NCBI GenBank assembly: GCA_903632075.3
Contig: CAHIKZ030001201.1
Location: 7,501-71,500, forward strand
Length of the DNA: 64,000 nucleotides
DNA from: Acanthosepion pharaonis
Lineage: Eukaryota; Mollusca; Cephalopoda; Sepiida; Sepiidae
Direction: 5' to 3'
Under the pieces are notes generated by a model, which saw only the letters and a program-made list of their open reading frames with translations, had not been told where the DNA came from and searched no databases. This document shows positions 22,246 to 35,406 of the stretch, piece after piece. Every line of letters begins with the position of its first letter. Positions within the stretch are counted from its first letter, which is position 1. The position numbers and the translations under genes were made by a program.

Positions 22246-24066
22246 TAGATTTAAAAGGCGACTAGGATAAATAAACGATTAAATATTGTGTTAAAAAAAT
22301 GAAGTGTCGATTTGCATTGTTTTTGTTATTTTCATTTTAAAATAATCTTACCTTTCTTCATGTTGTCTTATTGTAGAGGAGAAAGAGACGAGATGGATGT
22401 TTCTTTGCCTTTTTTTGCCAAGCAGACCTGGAACTACACTACAATAATACAGAAATGGCTGTTGTGTTTTTTCAATTTTCTTAGTACAATGTAATTTGTT
22501 GTTATTGTATGTTTAGGTCGTTTTCATGAAAAAGTAAAAAAATAAAGAAAAACGCTTTTACTTCAGATCTTAACAGATCTATACAGTACATGTGAATGTT
22601 GATTGTTGAGTAAGAAGAATCTCCCCCGAGATAATAAAAAAAGGATGTTGACGATATTGTGTTCTAAATAGAGAGGTAATTGTTGTTTGTGATATGAAAG
22701 GCTGGTTTCCAGTTCTGATGAATTTATGATGATGTTCTGTGACAGAGGAAGTAAAATGTTAAGTATTTCTGCGACTTACTCGATGGTGTACCTACCAATA
22801 TTACCATATGACAATGACAGTATGTTATTGTTTTGCTAATAATAACGTGTACTTCTGCTGGGGAGAAAGGTTCACTTTTTTTGAGTTTTTAGGTCTGTAG
22901 GGTTTTTCGTTTTTTGCTGTAATTACCAACACCACATGTCAGGAAGTGAATTATGAATATGTAATTAAAAAATAGATTTGAAAAAAGGTATGTTCTAGTT
23001 GTAGTACACAACAGACAAAAAATGATAATTTTAAATTTGGAAAAACACGCACGACACGATCATCCAAGTTTTTTAAAAAAAATTTAAAGGATTTTTTTCG
23101 TTTCTTCTCACGTTCCAAAAGGTAATAACATCGTCATCATCTGTTGGTGTCCATATAGGTATTTGCTAGATCTGTGTAATAAGAAACATGATGAAAGAAA
23201 TAGTAATGTTTGTAGCAGTGTGAATGTATGTACTCCACCTTGAAGATAATCATGTGTGGTGTGTTGTATAGAGAGCGAAAAACGTGTTAAAAGCAGTAAA
23301 CTAGCTGACAGTTCAATCTCTACATTAAAACTTGTAGGCAATAATTAATAGCAATTCATACAATGTGAACTGCGTGATTTTTACAAGACGTTTTCTTTTC
23401 CACGCTACTGTTATGTGTGAATGACTGCAGTTTTTAGTCTGAATGAGAAAATCCACACTTTACTTACTACTGTAACAAGCAGCAGTAGACGAGGTTTTTA
23501 CTTACACTGCTTGTAAGACAGATTTAGAAGCAGTACAAACAGTACTTAGTAGTAGTAGCATTAACAACTTCTCTTTTTAGTTAATTTAGTAGTGAAATTA
23601 CATCCGTAGAGACCCGCGTTATTATACTACTAATACTTACTTAAACATAGTAAAGCACCTTGTTACTACAGACCAAAAAAGTACTTCTGTGTTTGGCTCA
23701 ATGGCAGAGCAGAGAAATGAATAATGTTTGTTTTTTTTTAGGCTTTTATGTTTAATTCGAGATTCATTGTGGAAGCTAGGCATGGAATTGAAAAATCAGA
23801 AAAAAACATGTTTTTAGGGCTAAAGAGGCCCTTTGTAGTTTTGTACTGTTATTATTGCTACTTTTTTTTTAAATGAATTGTTTTTTTTTATTTAAAAATC
23901 ATTGATAACTATTTTTACACTGTCATAGTACGTATGACGATAAGTAAGACGATAGTATATAATAAACAAAATTACTGACTACTGAGTGTTACTGTTAGTG
24001 TTATGAATGTAATCACTTTTTCTTCTTTTCTTTTTTCGTGATATTAAGAGCCTTCTTTTCTTAATA
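22246..24066. other. Repeat-poor DNA, no gene confirmed
   Basis: No transposon match. Short tagtagta and taataata words occur near 23540-23640. The frames at 22312-22494 and 23108-23341 lack recognisable domains. Confidence 0.4.
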
Positions 24067-24475
24067 ATGTCAACCAGCAGCAAACTGAAGCAGAAAGTTA
24101 AACTGAATGATGATAATGCTCAAAATGACGACGACTACAGTGATGTACAATAAAGATGATGATGAACATGTCAGTTGTAATAATCATCATTTAGCTGTTG
24201 ATGATAATGCTAGGTGCGTGTTACTTTTTTTGTTGATAGCGACGGTGATGATAATGATGCTGATGCTAAGGATGGTGGCGGTGGGGCAGGTTGAGGCGGT
24301 GGGGCCGGGTCGAGTACTCTGCTCCTGGGTGATGATGAAGATATACAGTACCCTTGATAATGGTAGATTCTACACATTGCTGTATCATCAGGGGCTCGAG
24401 ATGTCGAGGTGTAGACAGGCGATAAAAAAGAATGGTATTTTTTCCGAATCCAGGAAGAAGATGGAACACGCATAA
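24067..24475 (+). CDS. Acidic and low-complexity open frames, possible exon
   Basis: I do not recognise the product. An ATG at 24067 opens a 28-codon frame starting MSTSSKLKQKVKLNDDNAQN and ending after an acidic DDDYSDVQ. In a second frame 24107-24475 stays open for 122 codons, including DDDEHVSCNNHHLAVDDNAR followed at once by a donor-like ag|gtgcgt near 24213, and later YHQGLEMSRCRQAIKKNG. GAT/GATGAT repeats explain part of the openness. Pyrimidine-rich sequence ending in AG before 24090 could be an acceptor. It may be an exon of a host gene in this repeat-poor block, or a decayed GAT repeat. Confidence 0.25.
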
Positions 24476-27239
24476 TAATGTTCCGGGAAAATACTTGAAC
24501 TACTATGACGGCGACGACGATTTCTTTTTAACTATTTTTAATATCTCCGTTATTTCGTTTTTTTGGGGTTTTTTTCTTTGATAATTTTGTTACAGACTTT
24601 TTGATAAAATGTAATAAAAAAAAATCTTTGCTATCTGTTTTCTCGTTTTTCCTTTTCTTCCTGAACTTCGGCAATCTCCGGTAATATGAAAGAGAAAAAG
24701 AGTGGAAGATAGAGCGAAAAGACTAAAGAGAGTGAGATAAATGGTAGAAGACAAGGAAAACTAAGGTGTGTATTTTTTTGACTGAAACAAAGCAAAAAAA
24801 TCACAATTTAATGTAATATTTTTCCTCAGAATATTTTAAAAAATGATCAGAAAAAAATTAAATTACAAAAAAGTAGATCGTCTGCATTGCACGAATAAAT
24901 TTAATAAATTCAATGACTGATGAAGATTGAAAGGTTTTTGTTTTGATTTTTAGATTTACAATCGGCAAGAAAAGTTCATTTCATATCAATGATGAAGGTG
25001 ATTTTGCTTTTTGTAGTTAACAAAAACATAAAAAAAATAAAACTCAATAATTTCAACGTTATTAAGATTAATAGAAAAGGAGCTGTTGATGCTGCTAATG
25101 ATGATGAAGTCTTTTTTAATCAGTAATAGTAATATTATTAGATGCCTTACTGATAAAATAGCAAATGTGAGTAGTAACATTAACAATTATAATAATAGCA
25201 CTAGTAAAAATAGAAACATTGTAATAAAAATAGAATGTAAAACTAATTCATACATATAAAAAGAATTTATCCTAAGAAACTAATTTGGATGTAATCAGTA
25301 TTATTTTCTTTAATTTTGTTTATTAGCTCAATTTAGCAATCTTAATAACAATGGATTATAAAAAAATACATCATTACTGGCGAAACAATTATTTTAATTA
25401 TAAATGGCAGAAATTCACAAAAAGTAAATACAATTTGCATTTTGACTTAAGTAAAAACAAATATATAATTCTTATTTTGCTTACCAAACCACACAACTAT
25501 ATTCTGATATTGTTAATTTGTTCTGTAATTTGCACATTTTAGTTGGCACACAAATCATTAATTTTGCATAATAATTAATAGTTATGATTGTGCTTATTTA
25601 TATATTAAAAAATATATAAAATAATTAAAGATTGAATAAAACAATAAACTATGTTTATTACACTTTCCTTTGAGGAGAGTGTTTAAACATTAAAGGAAGA
25701 ATGTTACTAACACATATTCTTTAAATAAAAAGCTGCTATAATGAAGCAGGAAGCCAGACGGTTAGTAAAAATTGGCTAGAATAAAATTTGATATATAAAA
25801 GTTTGTATATGTGATGTAAAAGAACGGCCAAACTAAGTACTGATGGTTTATAAAAAGATATATTTGGTTTTCAAAAAGTTATAAAAAAAACAAGAGACTC
25901 AATCATATGGTCTCAAAACATGCCTAAATAAAGTTTGTAAACATCTGTGATTTAAAGAGATACATTTTCTATTTTTTAACCAATGGGGAAAGTAAGTCAT
26001 GACTCTTCTATAACATTTCTGATTCAAATTGGAGACAGTATGTGTCTGTTTCAGAAGTTTGGTTTGTCTGACAGCAGAAGGGATTTGACTTTCACAGGCA
26101 AATATCATTGGCATTTACTAGGAGTTGAACTTAGTAAAAGAAAGCAGAAGAGTTTCAGCATTCACAAGACGGTGGTTGGTTCTGAGATCTGAACAAAAGA
26201 AAAACTAAAAACTGATTATGAAAAGAAAGGCTGAAAGAAAAAGTAACAAAGTAAAAAGGACTGAAAGAAGTAGACAGAAAGAAAAGGAAAAGAAAGTAGA
26301 AAGAAATTTCTACAAATTTAAAGGGATATACAATTATTTTTCTATAGTTGTTTCTGAAAGTTTGTCAAAACATTAAAGGTATTAACTCTGATTTTGAACA
26401 TTTTATGAAAATATGAGATTTATCTAATTTTTGAACCTCTGTTTATAAAACTGAACTATTATCTAAAAGAAACCCAGTGATGCTTTTGCCGTGTCAACCT
26501 TCTCAACTCCTTTTGACAGTTAAATGAATAGAAGTAAGTAAACATTTTGTTGATAATAATTATAATTGTTTTTATAAGCCCAACAGAACTGGAGCTAGAA
26601 CTTGTTTTTTAAAGAAATGCAGGGTGGCCTCAAACTTGTGCAATCAGTCAACTATTGTTTGCCATTTACATAGAAATCTTGGGAAAATTTAAGAAGCTAA
26701 GAAAATGGATTCCATATGAATTTAGGGAAACAAACATCAGTGTTCCGTTTTTTCTTTTTTTTTCTTTAATAGCTGAATAATGATGCTATGAATTTATATA
26801 AATTGATATTCTGCCCACCAAATTGACAGAAACTTTTGCATCAATCTAATATATGAAATAAGATATACTTGACAGAATATTTATAAAAATTGATTAAAAG
26901 TGTTATAGCTTTTTTGTTCTGCTACTTTCTATTGCAGGTATGCGAGTTGTGGGAGAGTGGTTTGGTAAATGCTTATAGGTAATCCAAATGGGTTTGGTTT
27001 TCAAAATTATGCTTTTACTAGTTTTCCTTCATCCAATTTTTATTTTTTGTGAATCAGTTCTTCAGGTGAGCTGTCAAAAAAACTGAATAAAAACAGCTTT
27101 AGATGAGAGTAAAAATGTTGCAACAAAAAGCAGGAAAACATAAGGAAATTTAGTCTTAAAACAACAAGTGTCTGATTTTGTTATTATATTTCAATGTTTA
27201 TTAGTTTCCCACCTCAGAACATGATGATTGGGAGTGAAT
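24476..27239. other. No gene confirmed
   Basis: AT-rich with A-runs and GAT-like words near 25080-25110. The frames at 25351, 25899 and 25983 are short and unrecognised. A ttcttcaggtgagctgtc piece near 27060 resembles the arm of the inverted-arm SINEs but is too short to call. Confidence 0.45.
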
Positions 27240-27264
27240 TTGTTCTTCTTCTTACCACCACCAC

Positions 27265-27305
<41 letters not shown>

Positions 27306-27380
27306 TTCCTTTGATTTCTGGCATATAATCATTTCTTTCCAGGTCCCCACCAGGGACCTACAGTCAGAAATGGTATCATG
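27240..27380 (+). repeat. Dispersed repeat carrying an (ATT)n array
   Basis: (ATT)n at 27265-27303 is followed by tttcctttgatttctgg, then catttctttccaggtcccca ccagggacct and cagtcagaaatggt. The same order appears inverted at 51530-51700, so the array travels with a conserved ~75-base flank. Confidence 0.65.
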
Positions 27381-27502
27381 ACATTTTCTGCTGTGCATTT
27401 TTTGAGGAAAAAAAACAACAAAAAAACAAACTTAAGATCATACACATTTTATATAGATAAAGCCCTTCATAAGGTTTGGGCTGTACATGTGAGTACAATT
27501 TT

Positions 27503-27504
<2 letters not shown>

Positions 27505-27534
<30 letters not shown>
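27505..27534. repeat. (ATT)n microsatellite
   Basis: About 10 ATT units. Confidence 0.95.
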
Positions 27535-27536
<2 letters not shown>

Positions 27537-28689
27537 CTTGTTAACAAAAAAGAGGTGAATTTTAGATACACTTCATGTCATCTTTGAATTTGAAGTATGT
27601 TTGCAATGCAGTTTTTACAATCTCATTTTGGCTGCTCTGATCATGTAGGATGTTTAGTAGAGAGCAGAAAAGGTAGTATAATTGGCAGAGATGCCAAGAT
27701 GGATATATAGGGTGAATACAGCAGAACTTACCAATCTACCTGAAACAGATTTAAAAGGTTATCTGTGAAAAATGTTGCCTGGCATAGTTATTCAACAGTC
27801 AGATTTTTAGACAACTGTGGATATTTTTGAGTCAATTCAGAATTTGCATCAGCATGTAGTAACCTTCAACAATGTTAGTCTTGTTCTAATTGAATAGTTT
27901 CCAGTAAGTACTTTACATCTCTTATCACCAATAAATTATTATCTTTTTTATGTAATTCTAGTGATGTTACAGTAGTGGTCCCTTTGTCTATCCAGTTTTA
28001 TTTACTTTTTGTGGTATCATACAGGTACTATTTTTATCCCCTGTAACAATAGTATTCAACCTTGTGGATGTGCACTTTAGAAAAATGTCTACATGTAAAA
28101 GTAATTTTAGTTGTCATCCAATTCTTGAATTCAGAGACTTTGCTGACTGCTACCAAATGACTCAGAACAATTAGACAAACAAGTGGACTGGCAGATCTAA
28201 TATGAAACTAATAATAAAGCTTAAGTTTTAGGGTCCCTAATTCCAGTGGGGCCCCTAAAGCAACTTTTTTAATAAGTGAATTTTTCAACCAAATCAATTT
28301 TTTTTTCAAATGTTTGTTATTAAAATAAGGCCATTTTAGTGACAGAATCATAATCCAATGGGTTGAAGTAGCTAATGTTGGCCTTAGAATATGCTCTAAT
28401 ACTGATTTCATATGGCCTCAAAATTCCCCTGTAGTTGATCAAATTTCAAAATTTTCATGAAGTCTTGTAGTGCCCGAACTCCCAGCAGTACAAACTCATT
28501 CAGCTCACCTGAACCTATTCATAACCTACATTTTGGCAGTTGAATTCTTGAATCTATTACTGCTGGTTGCGAAGGGGCCTCCATATCTATTCAAGTTTCA
28601 GGGCTCCAAAAATGTAGGTCTGCCACTAGACAAGTTGAGTTTAAAAACTGCAGTATTTCTCAATTTGTTAGATCTGGACTAGATTCCAT
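27535..28689. other. No gene recognised
   Basis: Two GC-rich words, ccagtggggcccctaaag near 28244 and gaaggggcctccatatct near 28570, stand out and may belong to an old element. No coding family recognised. Confidence 0.4.
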
Positions 28690-28945
28690 AATCAGAAATT
28701 ATTATACACTGATTTACTCAGACTAACATCCTCATATTGGTTATTGTCTTCATAATATTTCTGCCATTGTACTCTCTGGCCTTCTTCAGATTATTCTGAC
28801 AGTGGAATAAGAACAATCTACTCTATGGATTGAATAAAGGTTTTAGTTCAAAATTCATGAAAGATTAACAGCTGAAAGAGTGACAATAACAACAAAGATG
28901 AGAACACTAGTTTGAGTAAATCAGTGTATAATAATATTTTGTTAT
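28690..28945. mobile_element. Inverted-arm SINE-like element, internally deleted copy
   Basis: attattatacactgatttac (28697) and its complement gtaaatcagtgtataataat (28917) bound the element. The left arm contains ctctggccttcttcagatta. The right side contains gaacaatctactctatggat and aggttttagttcaaaattca, matching the right arm of 55134-55667. The tRNA-like centre is missing. Confidence 0.65.
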
Positions 28946-29529
28946 TCAAGCATTTATTAAAAATGTCTGACATAATTCATCCAGATCCATTTCTAGTAGT
29001 TGTCCAATTTGAGGCTTGTCAAATATTTCAATTTTTCATTTTGAGAACTTTAGGAAATAGCTCTAAGTTTTTATGCCTTCTTTTCAAAATGTGCATTAAT
29101 TTGGCTGGAGTGCACCTCTCCACTGGCCACGAAATATAAATTCTTTTCTGATATTGTGAGTATTTTAATATGGGTGAAACAGAGCTATTATCTCTATGAA
29201 CTGCATTGAAAAAACTTTTCAATGAAGTTTCTAGAACTTGCTCTAATATTCAGAAACATTTTACTTAATAACATAATAATCTACTAGCCATTACTCTGTT
29301 AGACATATACATAAAAACACCCATATTCTTGTAAGCATTGTTATTTATAGATTTATTTGTCAGCAAGAATACAGCTGTTTTCCTAAAATATAGAAAATGA
29401 CAAAAATACTGATTATATGAGCTTTATATTAGCTTTTATGTTTTTAGATTATTTAAAATATTGTCAACATTGATATCATGTCCCATGTGGAGAATCACAA
29501 AAACATAATACAGACTTTAGGGACATCTT
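28946..29529. other. No gene recognised
   Basis: AT-rich. The two overlapping frames on opposite strands at 28912-29222 show no domain. Confidence 0.45.
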
Positions 29530-29920
29530 GTATTATATATTATATATAATATAAATAATATCTTATATATAAATTACAGTGTATTCCCCTTCTTCTCCCC
29601 CCAGCTATAGGTAAATAGCAGGACAGATCAGGTTCTATAGCCTTGGATGGCAACTGGTCTACGACAGAAAGAAATGGCAACCTGTTTCAGGAAAAAATCT
29701 GCCACGTCAGCAATGTATCAAAAGATACATGAGCACCTAAACACATGGCACATAACTGACTGTATGTCTGTTTGCGCATGTGTGTGTCCAAGCAACACCT
29801 CCACTCCCACTGGTCCAATTTCAATGATTCCAAAATCATTCAAAAGACCTAGAAAAGCTAGGCACAGGGGACGATTTTTGTTGAGCTCAGATTCAGGGTT
29901 GCCAGATTATGCGAGATTAA

Positions 29921-29922
<2 letters not shown>
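29530..29922 (+). mobile_element. Possible Helitron-like non-coding segment
   Basis: The stretch tctgtttgcgcatgtgtgtg, then ccactggtccaatttcaatg and attccaaaat resembles the dispersed motif (accgtt... then tttaatgaaatttggcac) at 44440-44480. Such sequence is common in Helitron-like elements of invertebrates. Evidence is word similarity only; no Rep/helicase coding. Confidence 0.25.

Positions 29923-29966
<44 letters not shown>
29923..29966. repeat. (TA)n microsatellite
   Basis: About 22 TA units. Confidence 0.95.
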
Positions 29967-29967
<1 letters not shown>

Positions 29968-30574
29968 TAGACATTATCATTGCATTCATTGCTCAAGGGA
30001 AGTAACTCTTATTTTCCTTTTGTATCCAATATTGCAGCTAGGTTAAAATTTTAAGCTAGCTATTGGGCAGCATTTCAGCTAGCTCCTGTGGAAGATTCTT
30101 GGTTTGGCTATCATCAAAATAGCTATGGATGAGTAGATGCAAAAGGCATCAATAAACTACAGAAGAACTCAAAATTGATCACTGCATTTTCAAGTATTGA
30201 ATTAATATTTAAGCTTACCTTTTAAAAGTTCAATAATAATTCTTCTGCTGTCACATAATTTAAAGACAATTTGATGTATGTAGATCCTTATTTTCCATAC
30301 AAACAATTATTTTTATTTCATGGGTAACAGAACAGGGGACAATTTATAAGATAAAATTAATATAGTGTAAAGATGGGAAAACAAAATTTAGAATTAGTTT
30401 AAAAGTTAAAGAAACATAATAGCTAATTAAGTAAAAACAATATTATAGAATCTATATGAATAAATGTGAAATTGGCGCTCAATTCTCCCACAAATTCTGA
30501 TATTAAAAAGCCCCAGCTCTACTTTATAATAATTTGGAATTTACTTGATACACCGAGCCAGCCACCTTCCCCCT
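29967..30574. other. No gene recognised
   Basis: AT-rich lead-in to the satellite. Composition changes to C/G-rich near 30560. Confidence 0.5.
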
Positions 30575-33500
30575 GCCCAACATACACACAGTCATGTTGT
30601 AACATGGTTGCAGGGGCTCGAGCAATTTTTGTTCCTAGCCTGTGTATACATGCCGGGGCTCCACACATTAAACCGACCCTGTGTCACAAACTGACCTTGT
30701 GGGGGTTGTTGAGTAAATACAATTTATCATGTTTCAGTTTGCATCACCCAGGTTAGGAACAAAATTGTCCTGAACCCCTGCAACCGTTGGTTGTGCTGGC
30801 CTCAGTGCAAGCACCGGCCCCTCTCTCTCTGGTGCAATGAGAGGATACGGCCTCAGTCAGCTGTTCCCCAGGGCTGGGCACCTCTCAGTATAATTTTCCT
30901 CAGTTGCAACTCTGTCCTTCAACAGAGCCTTGAGTGCCCTCTACCCAAAAACAGAGACACAACTGAGAGATGATAAATAGATGTGTTACAAAATACTCGA
31001 GACTAAGTATTTACTCAACCCCCACAAGATCAAGTTGTGACACAAGGTCAGTTTAATGTGCAGAGCCCAAACGTGTACATTTGAGCAAAGAACAAAAATT
31101 CCCTAACCGTGACAACAATCAGCCTTGGTGCGTCCCTTTCTCTAGTCCAATGAGAGGGCATCGCCTCAGGCAGCTGTTCCCCATTGCCGGCACCTCTCAG
31201 TATAATTTTCCTCAGTGGCAACACTGTCCTAGTACAGAGTAGCCCTGAGTGCACACTGCCCAAAGACAGAGATGCAACCGAGAGATGATAAGTAATGTTT
31301 TAGAAACTCCTCAAGAGGAATTTACACATGGTATTTAATCTGTCTCCCCACTGAAACGAATTGTGACATAAGGTCTTTCTTAAGGTGGGGGACCTGAGTG
31401 TGAACAACCAGGCAAGGAACAAAAATTGCCCACATGCCCCACAACTGTTGATTGTGCTGGCCTCGGTGCAAACACCGATCATTCTCTCTGGTGTCATGAG
31501 AGGGTGCAGGCTTGGGTAGCTGTTCCCCAGGGCTGGGCACCTCTCAGTATAATTTTTGTCAGTTGCCACAGAGTAGCCCATGAGCGCACAATGCCCAAAG
31601 ACAGAGACGCAACTGAGAGATGATAAAGAAATGTGTTACAAATCACTCCAAAAGTAATTTACACACAGTATTTACACTGTCCCCCACTAGGACAAGATGT
31701 GACACATGGTCTTTTTTTAGGTGGGGACCAGAGCTGTTCCCCAGGTCTGGGCACCTCAGTATAATTTTCCTCAGTTGCCACACTGTCCTTTGACAGAGTA
31801 GCCCCTGAGCACACTCTGCCCAAACAGAGAGACGTACTTGAGAGATGATATGTAATGTGTTAGAAACTCCTCAAGAGGAATTTACACACGGTATTTAACT
31901 GTCTCCCCACTGAGACAAGATGTGACACAACGACTTTTTTAAGGTGGGGGACGTGAGTGCGAACACCTAGGCAAAGAACAAAAATTGCCCACGGCCTCCG
32001 CAACAGTCAGCTGTGCTGTCCTCAATGTGAACACCGATCATTCTCACTGGTGCCATGAGAGGGCACTGCCTCAGACAGCTGTTCCTCAGGGCTGAGCACC
32101 TCTCAGTTTGATTTTCTCAGTTGCTACTCTGTTCTCTGAGCACAGTCTGCCCAAACACAGAGACGTAACTAAGAGATGATAAGTAATGTGTTAGAAACTA
32201 CTCGAAAGAGTAATTTACAGATGGTATTTACTCTATCTCCCCACTGAGGCGAGATGTGACGAAAGGTCTTTTTTAAGGTGGGGACCCGAGCATAAACACC
32301 TGAGCAAGGAACAAAATTGCCCACAGCCCCCACAACCGTAGGTTGTGCTGGCCTCAGTGCAAGCATTGATCCCTCTCTCAGGGGTGTAGCCTCAGGCAGC
32401 TGTTCTCCAGGGCTCAGTTGCAAATCTGTCCTTTGACAGAGTAGACCCTGAGTGCACTCTGCCCAAAGAACAGAGACGTAACTGAGAGATGATAAATAAA
32501 CATGTTACAAATCATTCCAAAGATTAATTTGTATTTACTCCCCACCACAAGGTCTATTTTTAGGTGGGAACCCAAGCACGTACGCCTGGGACAGGGACAA
32601 AAATTTCCCTCAGCCCCGTAACCATCGGCTGTGCTGGTCTCGATGCATACACTGATTCTTCTCTCTAGTGTAATGAGAAGACACAGCCTCTGGCAGCTGT
32701 TCCCTTAGGGCAGGCACCTCTCAGTATAATTTTCCTCATTTGTGACTCTGTCCTTTGATGGAGCTGCACCTGAGTGCACTCTGCCCAAAGACAGAAACCC
32801 AATTGAAAGATGATTTGTAATGTGTTAGAAACTACTCAAACGAGTAATTTACACACGGTATTTACTCTGTCTCCCCACTAGGACGAGATGTGACACAAGG
32901 TCTATTTTTTGGTGAGGACCTGAGCGCATATACCTGGGCAAGGAACAAAAAATTCCACGAGCCTCTGCAACCATCCGTTGCGCTGGCCTCGGTGCAAGCA
33001 CCGATCCCTCCCTCTATTACAATAGGAGTGCACTGTCTTGGGCAGCTGTTCCCCAGGGCCAGCACCTCTCATTATAATTTTCCTTATTTGTGACTTTGTC
33101 CTTTGACAGAGTTGCCCCTGAGCACACTGTGCCCAAAGACAGAGACACAACTGAGAGATGATAAGTAGATGTGAAATTACTCCAAAGAGTAATTTACACA
33201 TGGTATTTACTCTGTCCCTCCACCAGGATGAGATGAGGCACAAGGTTTATTTTTAGGTGGGGACCTGAGCGCGTATGCTGAGGACAGTGAAAAAAAATTC
33301 CTCACAGCCCCCACAACCATCAGTTGCGCATGCCTCGGTGCAAGCATCGATCCCTCCCTCTCGTGCAATGGGATGGTGCTGCCTCAGTCAGCTGTTGCAC
33401 AGAGCTTGGGCACCTCTTCATTATTATTTTCCAGTTGCCCCTCTGTCCTTTAACAGAGAAGCCCCTGAGTGCACTCTGTCAAGGACAGAGTTGCAACTGA

Positions 33501-34435
33501 GAGATGATAAATAAACATGTACAAATTACTCAAAAAGAGTAAGGTACACATAGTATTTTCTCTGTCCCCCCACTTGGACAAGATGTGACACAAGAACTAT
33601 TTTTAGGTGGGGACCCAAGAGCGTACACCCAAAATATGAACAAAAATTCCCCTCAGTCCCCGAAGCCGTCGGCTGTACTGGCCTCAGGCTGAGCACCAAT
33701 CTCTCCCTCTGGTGCAATGGGAGAGAGCGGCCTCGGGCAGCTGTTCCCCAGGGCTGGGCACCTCTTCAGTATAATTTTCTCAGTTGCCCCTGTGTCCTTT
33801 GATAGAGATGCCCCTGAGTGCACTCTGTCCAAGGGCAGAGACACAACTGAGAGATGATAAATAGACGTGAACCTACTCAAAAAGAGTAAGTATTTATTCT
33901 GCCCCCCCCCCACTAGGATGAGATATGACACAAGGTCTATTTTTAGGTGGGGACCCGAGCACGTACACCTGTGACAGGAACAAAAATTCCCCTTAGCCCC
34001 GACAACCGTTGATAGCGCTAGCATCGGTGCAAGCACGAATCCCTCCCTCTGGTGCAATGGGAGGGCATGGCCTCGGGCAGCTGTTCCCCAGTGCTGGGCA
34101 CCTCTCAGTATAATTTTCTCAGTTGCCTCTCTGTCCTTTGACAGAGAAGCCCCTGAGTGCACTCTGCCCAAAGACAGAGACACAACTGAGAGATGATAAG
34201 TAGATGTGTAACTACTCAAAAACAGTAGAAATTTACTCAACACCCAACGAGGTCAGGTTGTGACACAAGGTCGGTTTAATGTGGGGAGCCTGAGTGCGTA
34301 CAACCCGGCAAGGAACAAAATTCCCTGAGCCCCCGCAACTGTCAGTTACACTGGCCTCCAAGGACAGAGACACAACTGAGAGATGATAAATAGATGTGTA
34401 CTTACTCAAAAAGAGTAAGGTACGCACCAAATGCT
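30575..34435 (+). repeat. Satellite array, about 12 units of mostly 310-350 bp
   Basis: The marker gagagatgata (or a close variant) recurs near 30963, 31281, 31612, 31841, 32171, 32482, 32803, 33152, 33500, 33850, 34188 and 34378. Spacings are mostly 310-350, with short units of about 229 and 190. Each unit runs in order through cagctgttccccagggctgg, ctctcagtataattttcctc, ctctgtcctttgacagag, cactctgcccaaagacagag, the marker, tgtgacacaaggtctattt, ggaacaaaaattcc and ggtgcaagcaccgatccctc. It is richer in G+C than the flanks. Unit 1 at 30596-30740 is in the opposite orientation. All open frames inside (30466 to 34430) are readings through this repeat in different frames. Confidence 0.95.
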
Positions 34436-35406
34436 CAATGTCTGCATTATATATTATCTACCTCTAGGCAATATCACTCTTCATGGTTTAACTAATTTGC
34501 AAATTGTTTGAAAAAATGTTTAATTCATTAATTTACTGTCCTTCATTACTATTCTTTTATTCAAGGTTTGTTTTGATTTTCACATCAAAAATAGTTATGT
34601 TTTGGAATATTGTCTTGTATAGTGCAGAAAAGTGTTTGAAATTTGCATTTTACTTTGCCTCCAACAAGTTGGCATCTATTTGTAAAACTTTCCTTAACTG
34701 TAATAAGCCAATTTATGAATAATATGTTCATTTAAAATTTTTGTTTCAAAGATTTCAAGTAGTGAATATATCTTACTTTGGGAAGCGATAGCAAGCGGGC
34801 ACAGCCTGCTAGTGAAATATAATATATATCATAATTATATGAAATATAATATTTTCATTTTAATACTAATCTTTTGACATCCAAATTAATGACTTATCCC
34901 AAGTATTATAAAATTTCAGTTGTGTTGATGACTAAATTTTAGGTGTAGCCCCAAGCTGGACCTGAATGAATTGCAAATCAATCAACTATCATATTCATCC
35001 TTGAAGCTTTGAAGCATTTTTGTTTTTAGTTGTATATTTATTGACTGTAAACATTATTTTGGACTATTCTTCTCATGGTGTAATTATACAGTTTGCTGCA
35101 TAATTTATTTTTTCCTTTCTTTGTAAGTTGGCTTTTCATTAGATGTATAATAACTGATCTGGGTTAACATGATTATTTGTACTGCTAGAACAAAAGGGTG
35201 TCATTAATTAATCTTCTACCTATGGGTTTTATCTATATGCTTATTTATACATTCCTGACTACACAACACCTGAACAACTTTCAATAATCTGATGAAAAAA
35301 TCTCTTTGCAAAAACTTAACATATACAGTGAGATGTAAAATTATCAGTATAGATACAATTTTATTTAGAATAATATAATTCATTTTTTCAGGCACTGAAA
35401 CAGACA

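Noticed and set aside
30466..34430. A dozen open frames of 60-196 codons on both strands
   Set aside because: All are frames through the satellite unit; the same DNA words are read in different frames without a consistent protein.
30575..34435. CRISPR-like or ribozyme-bearing satellite
   Set aside because: Units are contiguous without spacers, and no CUGANGA/GAAA pair was found in the unit on either strand.
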